Shown piece by piece: positions 23,974 to 31,944 of a stretch of 64,000 nucleotides of DNA; within the stretch, counting starts at the first letter, position 1, and each line of letters starts with the position of its first letter. The position numbers and the translations under genes are program-made. Source of the DNA: Nonomuraea ceibae (GTDB lineage Bacteria > Actinomycetota > Actinomycetes > Streptosporangiales > Streptosporangiaceae); the NCBI RefSeq assembly GCF_019396325.1, contig NZ_JAHKRO010000027.1:1-64000 (forward strand), read 5' to 3'. Under the pieces are notes generated by a model. It was not told where the DNA came from. It ran no database searches and worked only from the letters and a program-made list of their open reading frames with translations.

Positions 23974-24399
23974 ATGACTTCCGACGCCCTCGTGGACGCC
24001 CTCGTCCGCAACACCTTCGAGGTGGTCGGCGTGCTCACCCGCATCGGAGCCGAGCACGACCTCTCGCTCACCCAGTTGCGGGTGCTGGGCATCCTGCGCG
24101 ACCGCCGCCCGCGTATGACCGAGCTCGCCGCGTTCCTCGGCCTCGACAAGTCCACCCTCTCCGGCCTCATCGACCGCGCCGAGCAGCGAGGGCTGGTGGC
24201 CAGGGGCAAGAACGCCCAGGACCGCCGCGTCGTCGACGTGTTCATCACCCCTGCGGGACTGGAGCTGGCGGAGCAGGTGTACGACGAGGTACGGCGGGCG
24301 CTGACGCCGGTGACGGACCGGCTCGACCCGCAGGACGGCGACCAGCTCGCCAAGCTGCTGCACGGCCTCCACTCCCCCGGCCGGGACCTGGCGCCCTGA
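23974..24399 (+). CDS. MarR family transcriptional regulator
   Basis: A 141-residue protein with the standard MarR layout. Helix 1-2 dimer segments precede LTQLRVLGILRDRRPRMTELAAFLGLDKSTLSGLIDRAEQRGLV (residues about 32-75, winged helix), the wing KNAQDRRVVDVFITPAG, and C-terminal dimer helices. ATG 23974 has only a weak GGTAG upstream. No gene next to it is an obvious target, and it is divergent from the ROK gene. The 259 bases after it hold no convincing gene, only a GC hairpin (24579-24597). Confidence 0.9.
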   Translation: MTSDALVDALVRNTFEVVGVLTRIGAEHDLSLTQLRVLGILRDRRPRMTELAAFLGLDKSTLSGLIDRAEQRGLVARGKNAQDRRVVDVFITPAGLELAEQVYDEVRRALTPVTDRLDPQDGDQLAKLLHGLHSPGRDLAP

Positions 24400-24658
24400 C
24401 TGCGCCACCTCCTCGTCGTCCACCGAACCGGCGCTCCGGTTACGCGGGTCGCTCAGCTGTTTCTCCAGCAATGCCGCGCCTTCGCGGCGGGAGCCGTCCC
24501 GGGAAGCCGGAAGACCGTCGAGCCGATGGCAGACGACCCTGGGCAGGCGTGCCGAACCAGCCGGGTCACCTCGTACAGGGCCCGCGCCGGCCGGGCCGTC
24601 GACGGATGGTCGCCGCCGGCGCCATGAACCGAGCGGGACGGTCGCTAACGTACGGGGC

Positions 24659-25543
24659 ATGGAACGGCGCGACATCGAGATCTTCCTCACCCTGGCCGAG
24701 GAGCTGCACTTCACCCGCACGGCGGAGCGGCTGGGAGTCAGCGCAGCCCGGGTGAGCCAGACGATCAAGCAGTTGGAGCGCCGGTTCGGTGTCGCGCTGT
24801 TCCAGCGGACCAGCCGCCAGGTGGCGCTCACCCCGGTCGGCAGCGCGCTGCGCGAGGACGTGGAGGCCGGGCACCGGCGCATCCAGGAGGGCATCGCCAA
24901 GGCGGTCGCCGCCGGGCGCGGCTTCACCGGGACGCTGCGGGTGGGCTTCTCCAGCCCGCTCGTGGGCGAGGCCCTGATGGCCGCCGCCGAGGCGTTCCGC
25001 GCCCGCCATCCGGGCGGCGAGGTGCGCATCCGCGAGGTGCACCTGTCGGACGCGTTCGGCGCGCTGCGCACCGGCGAGCTCGACCTGCAGATCACCGAGC
25101 TGCCCGTACGGGAGCCCGACCTGGCGAGCGGTCCCGCGCTGCTGCGCGATCCCCGCGTGCTGGCCGTCTCCGCCAGGCATCCCTTCGCCCGGCGTGACAG
25201 CGTCACGGTGGAGGACCTGGCCAGGGACGCCGTGCTCGTGCCCGCCGACGCGCCCGCGTACCTGCTGGACGCGATCATCCCAGCGCGGACCCCCGGCGGG
25301 CGGCCCGTCCGGCGCGAGCAGGTGCTGACCTCGCGGCAGGAGCTGCTCACGCTGGTCAGCGGCGGCGCGGGGATGGCCGTGGTGGGGAACCAGGCCACGC
25401 GCTATCACGCCCGGCCGGACATCGCCTACGTGCCCATCGCCGGTCTGCCGCCGATCGAGTACGGGCCGGTCTGGCCGGTCGGCGGTCGGACCGATCGGGT
25501 GCGTTCCTTCCTCGCCCTCCTCCAGGCCGAACTGGATCGTTAA
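24659..25543 (+). CDS. LysR family transcriptional regulator
   Basis: A 294-residue protein. The N-terminal helix-turn-helix (residues 3-60: EIFLTLAEELHFTRTAERLGV, given here in parts, then SQTIKQLERRFGVALFQR) is followed by a two-lobed effector domain (residues 90-290). The ATG has no Shine-Dalgarno but a TAACGT minus 10-like box ends about 10 bases upstream, so the transcript is probably leaderless. The usual divergent target gene is missing; the region upstream has none on the minus strand until the ROK gene. Its target is unknown. Confidence 0.9.
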   Translation: MERRDIEIFLTLAEELHFTRTAERLGVSAARVSQTIKQLERRFGVALFQRTSRQVALTPVGSALREDVEAGHRRIQEGIAKAVAAGRGFTGTLRVGFSSPLVGEALMAAAEAFRARHPGGEVRIREVHLSDAFGALRTGELDLQITELPVREPDLASGPALLRDPRVLAVSARHPFARRDSVTVEDLARDAVLVPADAPAYLLDAIIPARTPGGRPVRREQVLTSRQELLTLVSGGAGMAVVGNQATRYHARPDIAYVPIAGLPPIEYGPVWPVGGRTDRVRSFLALLQAELDR

Positions 25544-25635
25544 CCCAGGGGTTGACGGTCGTTGCGGATCTCGTCGTTGTTGCAGGTCGGCGCCGTGGCC
25601 AGGATGGAGTCATGACCACGACGAAGGAGCACACC

Positions 25636-26091
25636 ATGACGAACCCCATCCCCGAGGAGTACAAGGGCGGCGTTCCCTACCTCAACGTGCACGACGCCAA
25701 GGCGGCCATCGACTTCTACCGGCGGGCCTTCGACGCGGACGTGCGCATCGAGATCCCCCGCCAGGGCGGCAAGATCGCGCACGCCGAGTTCCGGATCGGC
25801 GACGCGGTGTTCATGCTGCGTGACGAGTACCCCGAATACCGCTTCCGCAGCCCGAGGACGATCGGCGGCACGCCGGTCAACCTGATGGTCTTCGTGGCGG
25901 ACGTCGAGACGTTCGCCGAACGCGCCATCGCCGCGGGAGCGCGTGTGATCCGGCCGGTGGAGATGCAGTTCCACGGCGATCTGCAGGTCGAGCTGGAGGA
26001 CCCGTTCGGCCACTCCTGGTTCTTCACCAGCCGGGTCGCCCACATGGACGCCGCCGAGCTGCAGGAGACCGCGTCCGCGGTGAACCTCTGA
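25636..26091 (+). CDS. VOC superfamily protein (glyoxalase/PhnB-like)
   Basis: A 151-residue protein. ATG 25636 is preceded by AAGGAG at 6-base spacing and is preferred to ATG 25612. Two beta-alpha-beta-beta-beta units are visible: VPYLNVHDAKAAIDFYRRAF in the first, with HAEFRIGDAVFML, and NLMVFVADVETFAERAI in the second, ending with LEDPFGHSWFF. The H in HAEF and the E in QVELEDP are candidate metal ligands, as in PhnB-type proteins. The substrate is unknown. No operon partner is evident. Confidence 0.85.
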   Translation: MTNPIPEEYKGGVPYLNVHDAKAAIDFYRRAFDADVRIEIPRQGGKIAHAEFRIGDAVFMLRDEYPEYRFRSPRTIGGTPVNLMVFVADVETFAERAIAAGARVIRPVEMQFHGDLQVELEDPFGHSWFFTSRVAHMDAAELQETASAVNL

Positions 26092-26187
26092 GCGCGGCCC
26101 CCGGGCCGGCCCTGATCCGAGAGTAACGTCCCGCCTACTTTTCGTGATTCAGAAGGGTCGGTCCACCGCTCCCAGGAGGCTCCAGCC

Positions 26188-26622
26188 ATGCACCTCGCCC
26201 GTGCGCTCACCCCCACCGCGCTCCTGATCGCCGCCACGGCGGCCGCCTGCTCCCCGGCGGCCCCGTCGACCACCACGTCGGCCACCACGCCGGCGCCCGC
26301 CGTCACCGTCACCGCGACGACCACCACGACCCCGCCACCATCGGGTGACCTAACCACTGACCAGCCGGAATCCACCGCCCCCAGTCGCAGGAGCGCCCAG
26401 CGCGTCCGCCTGCCGGACGTCGTCGGCATGAACCTCCAGGCCGCCCAGGACCACCTCCAGGCCACCGGCTTCTACATCCTCAACGACAAGGACGCCACCG
26501 GCCAGGGCCGCCTCCAGGTTCTCGACCGCAACTGGGTCGTCGTCCGCCAGACCCCGGCCGCCGGCAAGCGCGTCCCCACCTCCACGCTGATCACCCTCTA
26601 CGCGAAGAAGCTGGGCGAATAG
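26188..26622 (+). CDS. PASTA-domain lipoprotein
   Basis: A 144-residue protein with RBS AGGAGG at 8-base spacing. A short signal peptide ends in a lipobox-like TAAAC (C21). A Thr/Pro-rich linker (residues 25-65) leads to one PASTA domain (VRLPDVVGMNLQAAQDHLQ and VVRQTPAAGKRV, residues 72-141). PASTA domains bind peptidoglycan fragments or beta-lactams and are usually repeated in STPKs and PBPs; here one is displayed alone on the outer membrane face of the cell membrane. The end overlaps the TetR gene tail to tail by 32 bases. Confidence 0.85.
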   Translation: MHLARALTPTALLIAATAAACSPAAPSTTTSATTPAPAVTVTATTTTTPPPSGDLTTDQPESTAPSRRSAQRVRLPDVVGMNLQAAQDHLQATGFYILNDKDATGQGRLQVLDRNWVVVRQTPAAGKRVPTSTLITLYAKKLGE

Positions 26623-27235
26623 CGCGGCCGCTACCCGTCCGCAGGGCGCCGGCGTGGGCGGCGGCCAGGGTCACCTCCACCGCCCGGTCGGCGGTCGTCT
26701 CGTCGACCGGGTCGGCGGTGATGAGCAGGCGCAGGTAGATCGGCGCGGCCAGGGTCTTCAGCAGCTCTGCCGGATCGGTGCCGGCGGGGAGCTCGCGGCG
26801 CTCGACGGCGCGGGTGACCACGGGTTCGGCGCGGGCGAGGCGGTCGTCGAAGACGTGGCGCCGCGCTGCGGCGATCTCCGGGAGGTGGGCCGCTCCGGTG
26901 AACATGGCGGCGAGGATGGCCTGCCCGGTGGAGCTGGTGAAGGTCTGGACGATCGAGCGTGCCAGCGCCCGCAGGTCGGTCTCGATCGCGCCGGTGTCGG
27001 GAACGGGGACGTCCATCGCCATGTGCTCGGCCAGGGCGTCGGTGAGCAGGCTCTCGCGATCCTTCCAGCGCCGGTAGACCGTCGTCTTGTGGACCCCGGC
27101 GCGCTGGGCGACGTTCTCGACGCTCAGCGCGGCGTAGCCCTTGTCCACGAGTTCGGCGAGCGTGGCGGCGTGCACGGCGGCGCGCACCTTGACGCCGCGG
27201 CCGACCGGCCGGGCCGGGGGGCGATCAGGCTGCAT
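26591..27235 (-). CDS. TetR family transcriptional regulator
   Basis: A 214-residue protein. Residues 15-62 contain the TetR helix-turn-helix (LVDKGYAALSVENVAQRAGV, then HKTTVYRRWKDRESLL). The rest is an all-helical ligand domain of the kind with a TetR_C-type ending. Its ATG at 27235 abuts a palindrome with core GCAACT/AGTTGC. The same core recurs 50 bases further towards the divergent SDR gene, so it probably represses itself and the SDR gene. The ligand is unknown. Confidence 0.92.
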   Translation of the reverse strand: MQPDRPPARPVGRGVKVRAAVHAATLAELVDKGYAALSVENVAQRAGVHKTTVYRRWKDRESLLTDALAEHMAMDVPVPDTGAIETDLRALARSIVQTFTSSTGQAILAAMFTGAAHLPEIAAARRHVFDDRLARAEPVVTRAVERRELPAGTDPAELLKTLAAPIYLRLLITADPVDETTADRAVEVTLAAAHAGALRTGSGRAIRPASSRRG

Positions 27236-27236
27236 T

Positions 27237-27305
27237 GCAACTCCAAGTTGCGATATTCGCAGGATGGATGACAGGATGACTCTATCGCAACTTTGAGTTG
27301 CGATA
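27237..27305. promoter_or_regulatory. Twin TetR operators between tetR and the SDR gene
   Basis: Site 1 has arms GCAACT (27237-27242) and AGTTGC (27246-27251). Site 2 has perfect 10-base arms TATCGCAACT (27283-27292) and AGTTGCGATA (27296-27305). Both have a 3-base spacer and their centres are exactly 50 bases apart. Site 1 touches the TetR start codon and site 2 lies 32 bases before the SDR start. This is a textbook divergent operator pair. Confidence 0.8.
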
Positions 27306-27336
27306 CATTCGCCTGCGTACCCTGAGGTGACACACC

Positions 27337-28302
27337 ATGCGCAACCCTCCCCCTTGGACCTTCCACGCCATCCCCGACCAGAGCGGACGCGTCGCGGTGG
27401 TGACCGGCGCCAACAGCGGCATCGGCTACGTCACCGCCCGCGAGCTGGCCCGCCGGGGCGCGCACGTCGTCCTGGCCTGCCGTGACCCCGGACGCGGCGA
27501 GGCCGCCCTCGCCCGCATGCGGGACGAGACGGGCAGCGCCCACCTGGAGCTGCGGCGGCTGGACCTGGGCAGCCTGGCCGCCATCCGGGAGTTCGCCGAC
27601 GGCTGGGACCTCGGCCGCCTGGACCTGCTCGTCAACAACGCCGGGGTGGCGATGGTGCCGTACGCCAGGACCGCCGACGGGTTCGAATCGCAGTTCGGCG
27701 TCAACCACCTGGGCGCCTTCGCCCTGACCGGCCTGCTCCTGCCGCACCTGCTCGCCGCGCCCGACCCGCGGGTGGTCACCGTCAGCAGCGAGGGCCAGCG
27801 TTTCGCCCGCTTCGACCTGGACAACCTCAACGCCGAACGCCGCTACCGCACGGCGTTCGCCTACGTGCAGTCCAAGCGGGCCAACCTGCACTTCGCCGTC
27901 GAGCTGCAACGCCGTGCCGACGCCGCCGGGCGCCAGCTCCGCAGCATGGCCGTCGCCCCCGGCCTCACCCGGACGAACGTGCTCACCGGCGGCGCCAACA
28001 GCGGCAGGGGACGGCTGTACGCGACCCTCACGCGGCTGCTGGTGCGCGCGGCCTTCCGTCCCACCCCGGAAGGCGCGAAGACCTCCCTGTACGCGGCGAC
28101 CGAGCCGGATCTGCCGGGCGGCAGCTACGTCGTCCCCGACGGCGTGCTGCAACTGCGCGGCGAGCCCACCCGCCGGACCCGCGAACGCGCCGTCCGCGAC
28201 ACCGCCACGGCCGCCCGCCTCTGGCAGCTCTCCGAACGGCTCACGGGCGTCACGTACGCGCTGTCCACCACGGCGGCTCCGCTGCCGGGAAATGGTCTGT
28301 GA
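27337..28302 (+). CDS. Short-chain dehydrogenase/reductase, retinol dehydrogenase-like
   Basis: A 321-residue Rossmann enzyme. TGANSGIG (residues 25-32) binds the nucleotide, and R48 in ACRDP after the second strand suggests NADP preference. LLVNNAGVA is the structural motif, VTVSSEG supplies the catalytic Ser, and YVQSKRAN the Tyr-x-x-x-Lys pair. The length and GVNHLGAFALT segment fit the retinol dehydrogenase/protochlorophyllide reductase-like subgroup. Transcription is divergent from the TetR regulator through two operators, so a toxic or signalling carbonyl compound may be both inducer and substrate; this is inference. Confidence 0.9.
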   Translation: MRNPPPWTFHAIPDQSGRVAVVTGANSGIGYVTARELARRGAHVVLACRDPGRGEAALARMRDETGSAHLELRRLDLGSLAAIREFADGWDLGRLDLLVNNAGVAMVPYARTADGFESQFGVNHLGAFALTGLLLPHLLAAPDPRVVTVSSEGQRFARFDLDNLNAERRYRTAFAYVQSKRANLHFAVELQRRADAAGRQLRSMAVAPGLTRTNVLTGGANSGRGRLYATLTRLLVRAAFRPTPEGAKTSLYAATEPDLPGGSYVVPDGVLQLRGEPTRRTRERAVRDTATAARLWQLSERLTGVTYALSTTAAPLPGNGL

Positions 28303-28398
28303 CCATCGGGCGTATCGGCTCGTCCTCAATGACGTGACTGTCGTTCAAGCCCGGAGGCCCCCATCATCGAGGAGCTGTACCGCGAGTACTGGCCGCTC

Positions 28399-28818
28399 GT
28401 GTGCGGATTCCTCCAGCGGCGCACCCGAGACCCCCATCTGGCCGAGGACCTCGCCCAGGAGACGTTCATCAAGGCCACCAGGGCGTTGTTCGGCTGGCGT
28501 GGTGGGAACCCCGGCGCGTGGCTGCTCGCCATCGCGCGCAACGTCCTCATCGATCACGCCCGGCGCCGCCGCCTGGAGCTGCCGTTGCCCGATCCCGGCG
28601 AGCTGGCGGTGCCCGCGCTCGACGTCGCCGCCGTCGACGTCCGCGAGGCCCTGGACCGGGTGCCCGAGCAGCACCGGAGGCTGCTCCTGCTGGTCTACAT
28701 CGAAGGGTTCTCGCTCGTGGAGGTGGCCGCGATGACCGGGAAGAGCACATCGGCGGTGAAGACCGCGATCTGGCGGGCCCGCGCCGCCTTCGCCGACAGC
28801 TACGGAGACGACGCATGA
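28399..28818 (+). CDS. RNA polymerase ECF sigma factor (start uncertain)
   Basis: From the first standard start (GTG 28399) the protein has 139 residues: region 2 (HLAEDLAQETFIKATRAL, then GAWLLAIARNVLIDHARRR) and region 4 (VPEQHRRLLLLVYIEGFSLVEVA, given in parts, then STSAVKTAIWRARAAF). Sigma-like sequence (IEELYREYWPL) continues in frame upstream of that GTG. A GGAGG at 28353-28357 stands 5-8 bases before two ATC codons at 28363 and 28366. The real start may be a rare ATC codon, or the upstream bases may carry a change. The stop overlaps the start of its likely anti-sigma factor (ATGA). Confidence 0.85.
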   Translation: MCGFLQRRTRDPHLAEDLAQETFIKATRALFGWRGGNPGAWLLAIARNVLIDHARRRRLELPLPDPGELAVPALDVAAVDVREALDRVPEQHRRLLLLVYIEGFSLVEVAAMTGKSTSAVKTAIWRARAAFADSYGDDA

Positions 28819-29747
28819 CCGAGCAGCCCGAACCCCTGCTGATCCCCGAGTTCGACCCCAAGGCGACCCGGCGCGCGATACGCCGCGGCATCCGCAGGAC
28901 CGCCGTGCTCGTGCTGGGCGTCCTCACGGCGCTCGCGCTGGTGGCGACCCTCGGTTCGGCGCTGATCCAGACGCGCGGCGACCGGGAGTGGCGGATGGTC
29001 CACGTCCTCGGCACCGCGCTGCAGATCGCCAAGCCCGCCTACACGGTCACGTCCTGGACGTGCTGCCGGACGGAGCCGCTGTCGATGTCCTTCACGGTGA
29101 CCGCCGCGCCGATGCGCGCGCACGGCGGGTTCGGCCTGCAGAGCCGGCCGGATTTCACCGTACGGCAGAACCTGTTCGGCGGGGTCGAGGAACTGCCGTG
29201 GGCGCAGCTGGCGAACACCACGCTGACCCAGGCGCTGTTCAACATGGGCACCCAGCTCCAGCGCAAGCCGGACATCCGGCAGGTTCTGGCGAGGTTGCCG
29301 CAGGACATGAACGCTCTCGCCGTGGTGGAGTTCGAGCGGCCGCTCACGGCCGACTCGCTGGTCGGCTTCGCCCGGCAGTACGGCGCGTGCCCGGAGAAGG
29401 TGGTGTACGAGGCCCGTCCAGGGGCGGCGCCCATCACCTGGGGCAGCGACATGACCACGTTCCTGGGCGTCGCCCCGGAGAGCCAGGTGACCAGGTGCAG
29501 TGATCTTCCCCCGGAGGACCTGGCGGCCTTCCGATCCTGGGTGAAGACGCTGAGGCAGCACGACGAGCCCAATCTGCGCCGGTTCGACCTGACCCTGGCG
29601 CGGCTGCGCAAGGCATCGGGCGAAGGGCTCGCGTACGGCTACGTCGACCAGCTGGTGACCGTCAAGCAGCTCAGGAAGATCATCGAGGATCCGCAGGTGC
29701 GCGCGGTGCGGCTGGCCGACGTGACCTTCGAGCTCGAACGCCCCTGA
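28815..29747 (+). CDS. Membrane-bound sigma-factor regulator (anti-sigma, Sigma_reg type)
   Basis: A 310-residue protein coupled to the ECF sigma gene by an ATGA overlap. The first 28 residues are cytoplasmic and basic (DPKATRRAIRRGIRRT), residues 29-50 form one membrane helix, and the remainder is extracytoplasmic. The region following the helix (GTALQIAKPAYTVTSW and the next strand) matches my memory of the Sigma_reg_N/Sigma_reg_C anti-sigma families, best known from the Bacillus YhdL-type regulators. A close Cys pair occurs in TCCRTEP. It probably holds the sigma factor at the membrane until an external signal arrives. Confidence 0.8.
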   Translation: MTEQPEPLLIPEFDPKATRRAIRRGIRRTAVLVLGVLTALALVATLGSALIQTRGDREWRMVHVLGTALQIAKPAYTVTSWTCCRTEPLSMSFTVTAAPMRAHGGFGLQSRPDFTVRQNLFGGVEELPWAQLANTTLTQALFNMGTQLQRKPDIRQVLARLPQDMNALAVVEFERPLTADSLVGFARQYGACPEKVVYEARPGAAPITWGSDMTTFLGVAPESQVTRCSDLPPEDLAAFRSWVKTLRQHDEPNLRRFDLTLARLRKASGEGLAYGYVDQLVTVKQLRKIIEDPQVRAVRLADVTFELERP

Positions 29748-29751
29748 CGCG

Positions 29752-30945
29752 TCATGCGGCGAGGTGCTCCGGGCGGACGCCCAGGCCGATGAAACGCCCC
29801 AGGAGGTGGCGCAGCGGCGGCAGCGTCCGGAACGCCGTGAGGACCGGCGGCACGTGCCGGGTCGTGTCGTCGCCCAGGTCCTTGGGGTAGAGGTCGCGCA
29901 GGATGCCGAGCTGGAAGGCCTGGGTGATCCGCGCGGCGCGCGCTCTGCGCGCCTGCACCCGGGCCAGGTCGGCGTCCTGTGGCGCGCCGCCCCGGGCGAG
30001 AAGCGGGCCGAGCAGGTTGGCGGTGGCCACCGCGTCCTGCACGGCCAGGTTGATGCCCACGCCGCCCGCAGGCGACATGGCGTGGGCGGCGTCCCCGATG
30101 CACAGCACTCCTGGCCGGTGCCAGTGCGACAGCCGGTCCACCCGGACGCTCAGATGGTGCACCGCCTCCCAGTCGTGGATCTCCTCCACGCGCTCGCGCA
30201 GGGCGGGGGCCAGGTGCGCCACCCGGCCACGGAACGCCGGCAGCCCGGCGGCCCTGAGCTCGTCGAAGGCGCCGGCCGGGATCGCGTAGGCGAGCTGCCA
30301 GTAGTCGCCACGGTCGATGGAGATCAGCGCCCCCTTGCCGCCCTGGAAGAACGGCACGTCGTCCCGCGGGTGGCGGGGCAGGCGGAACCAGAGCACGTCC
30401 ATGGGCGGCGAGGCGCTGACCGGGGTGAGGCCGGCGGCGGCCCGTACGGTGGAATGGCGGCCGTCGGCGCCGATCACCAGGTCGGCCCGCACCTCCACGG
30501 GACCGTCGGCGGTGTCGGCCAGGACGCCGGTCACCCTCCCCCGCTCGGTGAGCAGTCCCGTGGCCCGGGCGCGGCGCAGGAGGCGGAAGGAGGGGTAGGC
30601 CGTGGCCTTCCCGGCCAGGAAGTCCAGCACGTCCCACTGCGGCATGAACGCGATGTAGGGGCAGCGCACGTTCAGCCGGCTGAAGTCGGCGAAGGTGACG
30701 TCCCGGCCGCCCAGGTTGACCGTGACCTGCGGCATCCTGGTGTGCGGGAGGTCCAGGAACTCCTCGATCCAGCCCAGCTCGGCGATCAGTTGCAGGGTGG
30801 AGGGGTGGACGGTGTCGCCGCGGAAGTCGCGCAGGAAGTCCGCGTGCTTCTCCAGCACGATCACCTCCACGCCCTGACGGGCCAGCAGCAGCCCGGCCAT
30901 CATGCCCGCGGGGCCGCCCCCGACGACGCAGCACTGTGCGCGCAT
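29752..30945 (-). CDS. FAD-dependent monooxygenase (PHBH fold)
   Basis: A 397-residue flavoprotein. VVGGGPAGM (residues 7-15) is the Rossmann FAD motif, GADGRHSTVR the DG motif, and GDAAHAMSPAGGVGIN the second FAD motif. These three define class A aromatic hydroxylases. The start ATG 30945 follows the TetR stop by one base, so it is the second gene of a tetR-monooxygenase operon. The substrate is unknown; this family hydroxylates phenols, polyketides or antibiotics. The regulator in front suggests induction by the substrate. Confidence 0.9.
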   Translation of the reverse strand: MRAQCCVVGGGPAGMMAGLLLARQGVEVIVLEKHADFLRDFRGDTVHPSTLQLIAELGWIEEFLDLPHTRMPQVTVNLGGRDVTFADFSRLNVRCPYIAFMPQWDVLDFLAGKATAYPSFRLLRRARATGLLTERGRVTGVLADTADGPVEVRADLVIGADGRHSTVRAAAGLTPVSASPPMDVLWFRLPRHPRDDVPFFQGGKGALISIDRGDYWQLAYAIPAGAFDELRAAGLPAFRGRVAHLAPALRERVEEIHDWEAVHHLSVRVDRLSHWHRPGVLCIGDAAHAMSPAGGVGINLAVQDAVATANLLGPLLARGGAPQDADLARVQARRARAARITQAFQLGILRDLYPKDLGDDTTRHVPPVLTAFRTLPPLRHLLGRFIGLGVRPEHLAA

Positions 30946-30946
30946 C

Positions 30947-31504
30947 TCATCCTTCTTCCGGAAAAAGCAGCCCGACCAGGGCCGCGACGTCGATGGGGGT
31001 GCCCAGCCGCCGGTTGACGGCGACGGCGGCGAACAGGGTCCTGGCGGCCGTGGCCGTGTCGTGCGGGCGCAGCTCGCCGGCCTCGACGCGTTCGAGCAGG
31101 AAGTCGCCGATGAGCCGCTGGCCCTCGCCCACCAGCGCCGCCAGCGGCACGCGGGCCTGGGCGGAGCTGAAGAACACCGCCATCAGCTCGGCGTTGTCGG
31201 CCAGCAGCCGGTCGAACGCCGCCAGCGTCTCGGCCAGCACCACGACGGCCGGCCGCGTGTCGTTCTCCTGCTCGGCCCGCAACTCCCGCAGGCGCGGCAG
31301 GAAGCCCCGCTCCGACAGGAGCGTCTCCACCATCGCCTCCTTGCTGTCGAAGTAGCGATACAGCAGCCCCGGCGTCACCTCGGCGGCCTGGGCCACGTCC
31401 TTGACCGTGGCCCCGTCCACGCCCTTGTCGGCGAACACGCGCAAGGCCGCGTCCAGCAGCCGCTCCCGGCGCCATGCCGCCTGCTCACTTCGCGTCCTGG
31501 ACAC
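30947..31504 (-). CDS. TetR family transcriptional regulator
   Basis: A 185-residue protein with GTG start at 31504. Residues 12-60 are the TetR DNA-binding domain (LLDAALRVFADKGVDGATVKD, in part, then TPGLLYRYFDSKEAMV). The C-terminal part is helical. It heads a two-gene operon with the FAD monooxygenase. A symmetric AT-rich site at 31518-31535, 14 bases upstream of the start, is its likely operator, giving self-control of both genes. Confidence 0.92.
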   Translation of the reverse strand: MSRTRSEQAAWRRERLLDAALRVFADKGVDGATVKDVAQAAEVTPGLLYRYFDSKEAMVETLLSERGFLPRLRELRAEQENDTRPAVVVLAETLAAFDRLLADNAELMAVFFSSAQARVPLAALVGEGQRLIGDFLLERVEAGELRPHDTATAARTLFAAVAVNRRLGTPIDVAALVGLLFPEEG

Positions 31505-31517
31505 TGCCCCACCTCAT

Positions 31518-31535
31518 TGAGTAAACGTTTATTCA
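31518..31535. promoter_or_regulatory. TetR operator
   Basis: TGAGTAAACGTTTATTCA is an 18-base dyad with one mismatched pair and a central AAACGTTT. It lies just upstream of the TetR start at 31504. Confidence 0.6.
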
Positions 31536-31653
31536 ACATAGCACGCGCACCAAGAAACGAGAAGGGGCATCCGGTAGGCAAGGGGCAGAGTCCCCCGTTC
31601 GAGGGGCCCCCGCGCCGATTCCGGGCCGCCTGCCGGCGTACCGGGAGACGATC

Positions 31654-31790
31654 AAGGTGGTGGTGGTCGGCGACGAGCGGCTCGGGCCGGCGCTCCTCCG
31701 GACCGCGAGCGGCCTGGAGGTCGCAGGAGAGGCGGCGACCGCCGAGGAGGCGGCGGGCGGGGGCGGCCGGGCTGCTGCCATGCGACACCC
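31654..31790 (+). pseudogene. Fragment resembling a response-regulator receiver domain
   Basis: In frame from about 31654 the translation TIKVVVVGDERLGPALL and LEVAGEAATAEEA resembles the first 40 residues of a NarL-type receiver domain, where DDERL and VVGEAAD are standard. The phosphorylated-Asp strand never appears, and the sequence degenerates into Gly/Ala/Pro. No output domain follows. The 440 bases between the TetR gene and the next sigma gene hold nothing else I can support. It is best read as a gene relic. Confidence 0.4.
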
Positions 31791-31944
31791 CGCCGGCTCG
31801 GATGCTGCCGGCGGTCCGGGCTCGCGGCAGCGAGGGCGTGGCCCAGGTGCGGACACCCTGGGCGTGCCCGAATCGGGATGTAAGAAAGCCTTCCTTCGGA
31901 CCACTTGCTCTGTGAACGTTCGTCCCTGACCGAAGGAACCCGGC

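Noticed and set aside
24400..24658. A gene or terminator between the MarR and LysR genes.
   Set aside because: No frame looks like protein. The hairpin GGCCCG/CGGGCC at 24579-24597 has no T-run, so it was not listed as a terminator.
26096..26107. GGCCC-CC-GGGCC after the VOC gene as a terminator.
   Set aside because: The stem is very short and no T-run follows; such GC palindromes are common here.
28303..28398. ATG 28329 or GTG 28334 as start of the ECF sigma gene.
   Set aside because: Both are out of frame with the sigma sequence; ATG 28329 meets a stop after two codons.
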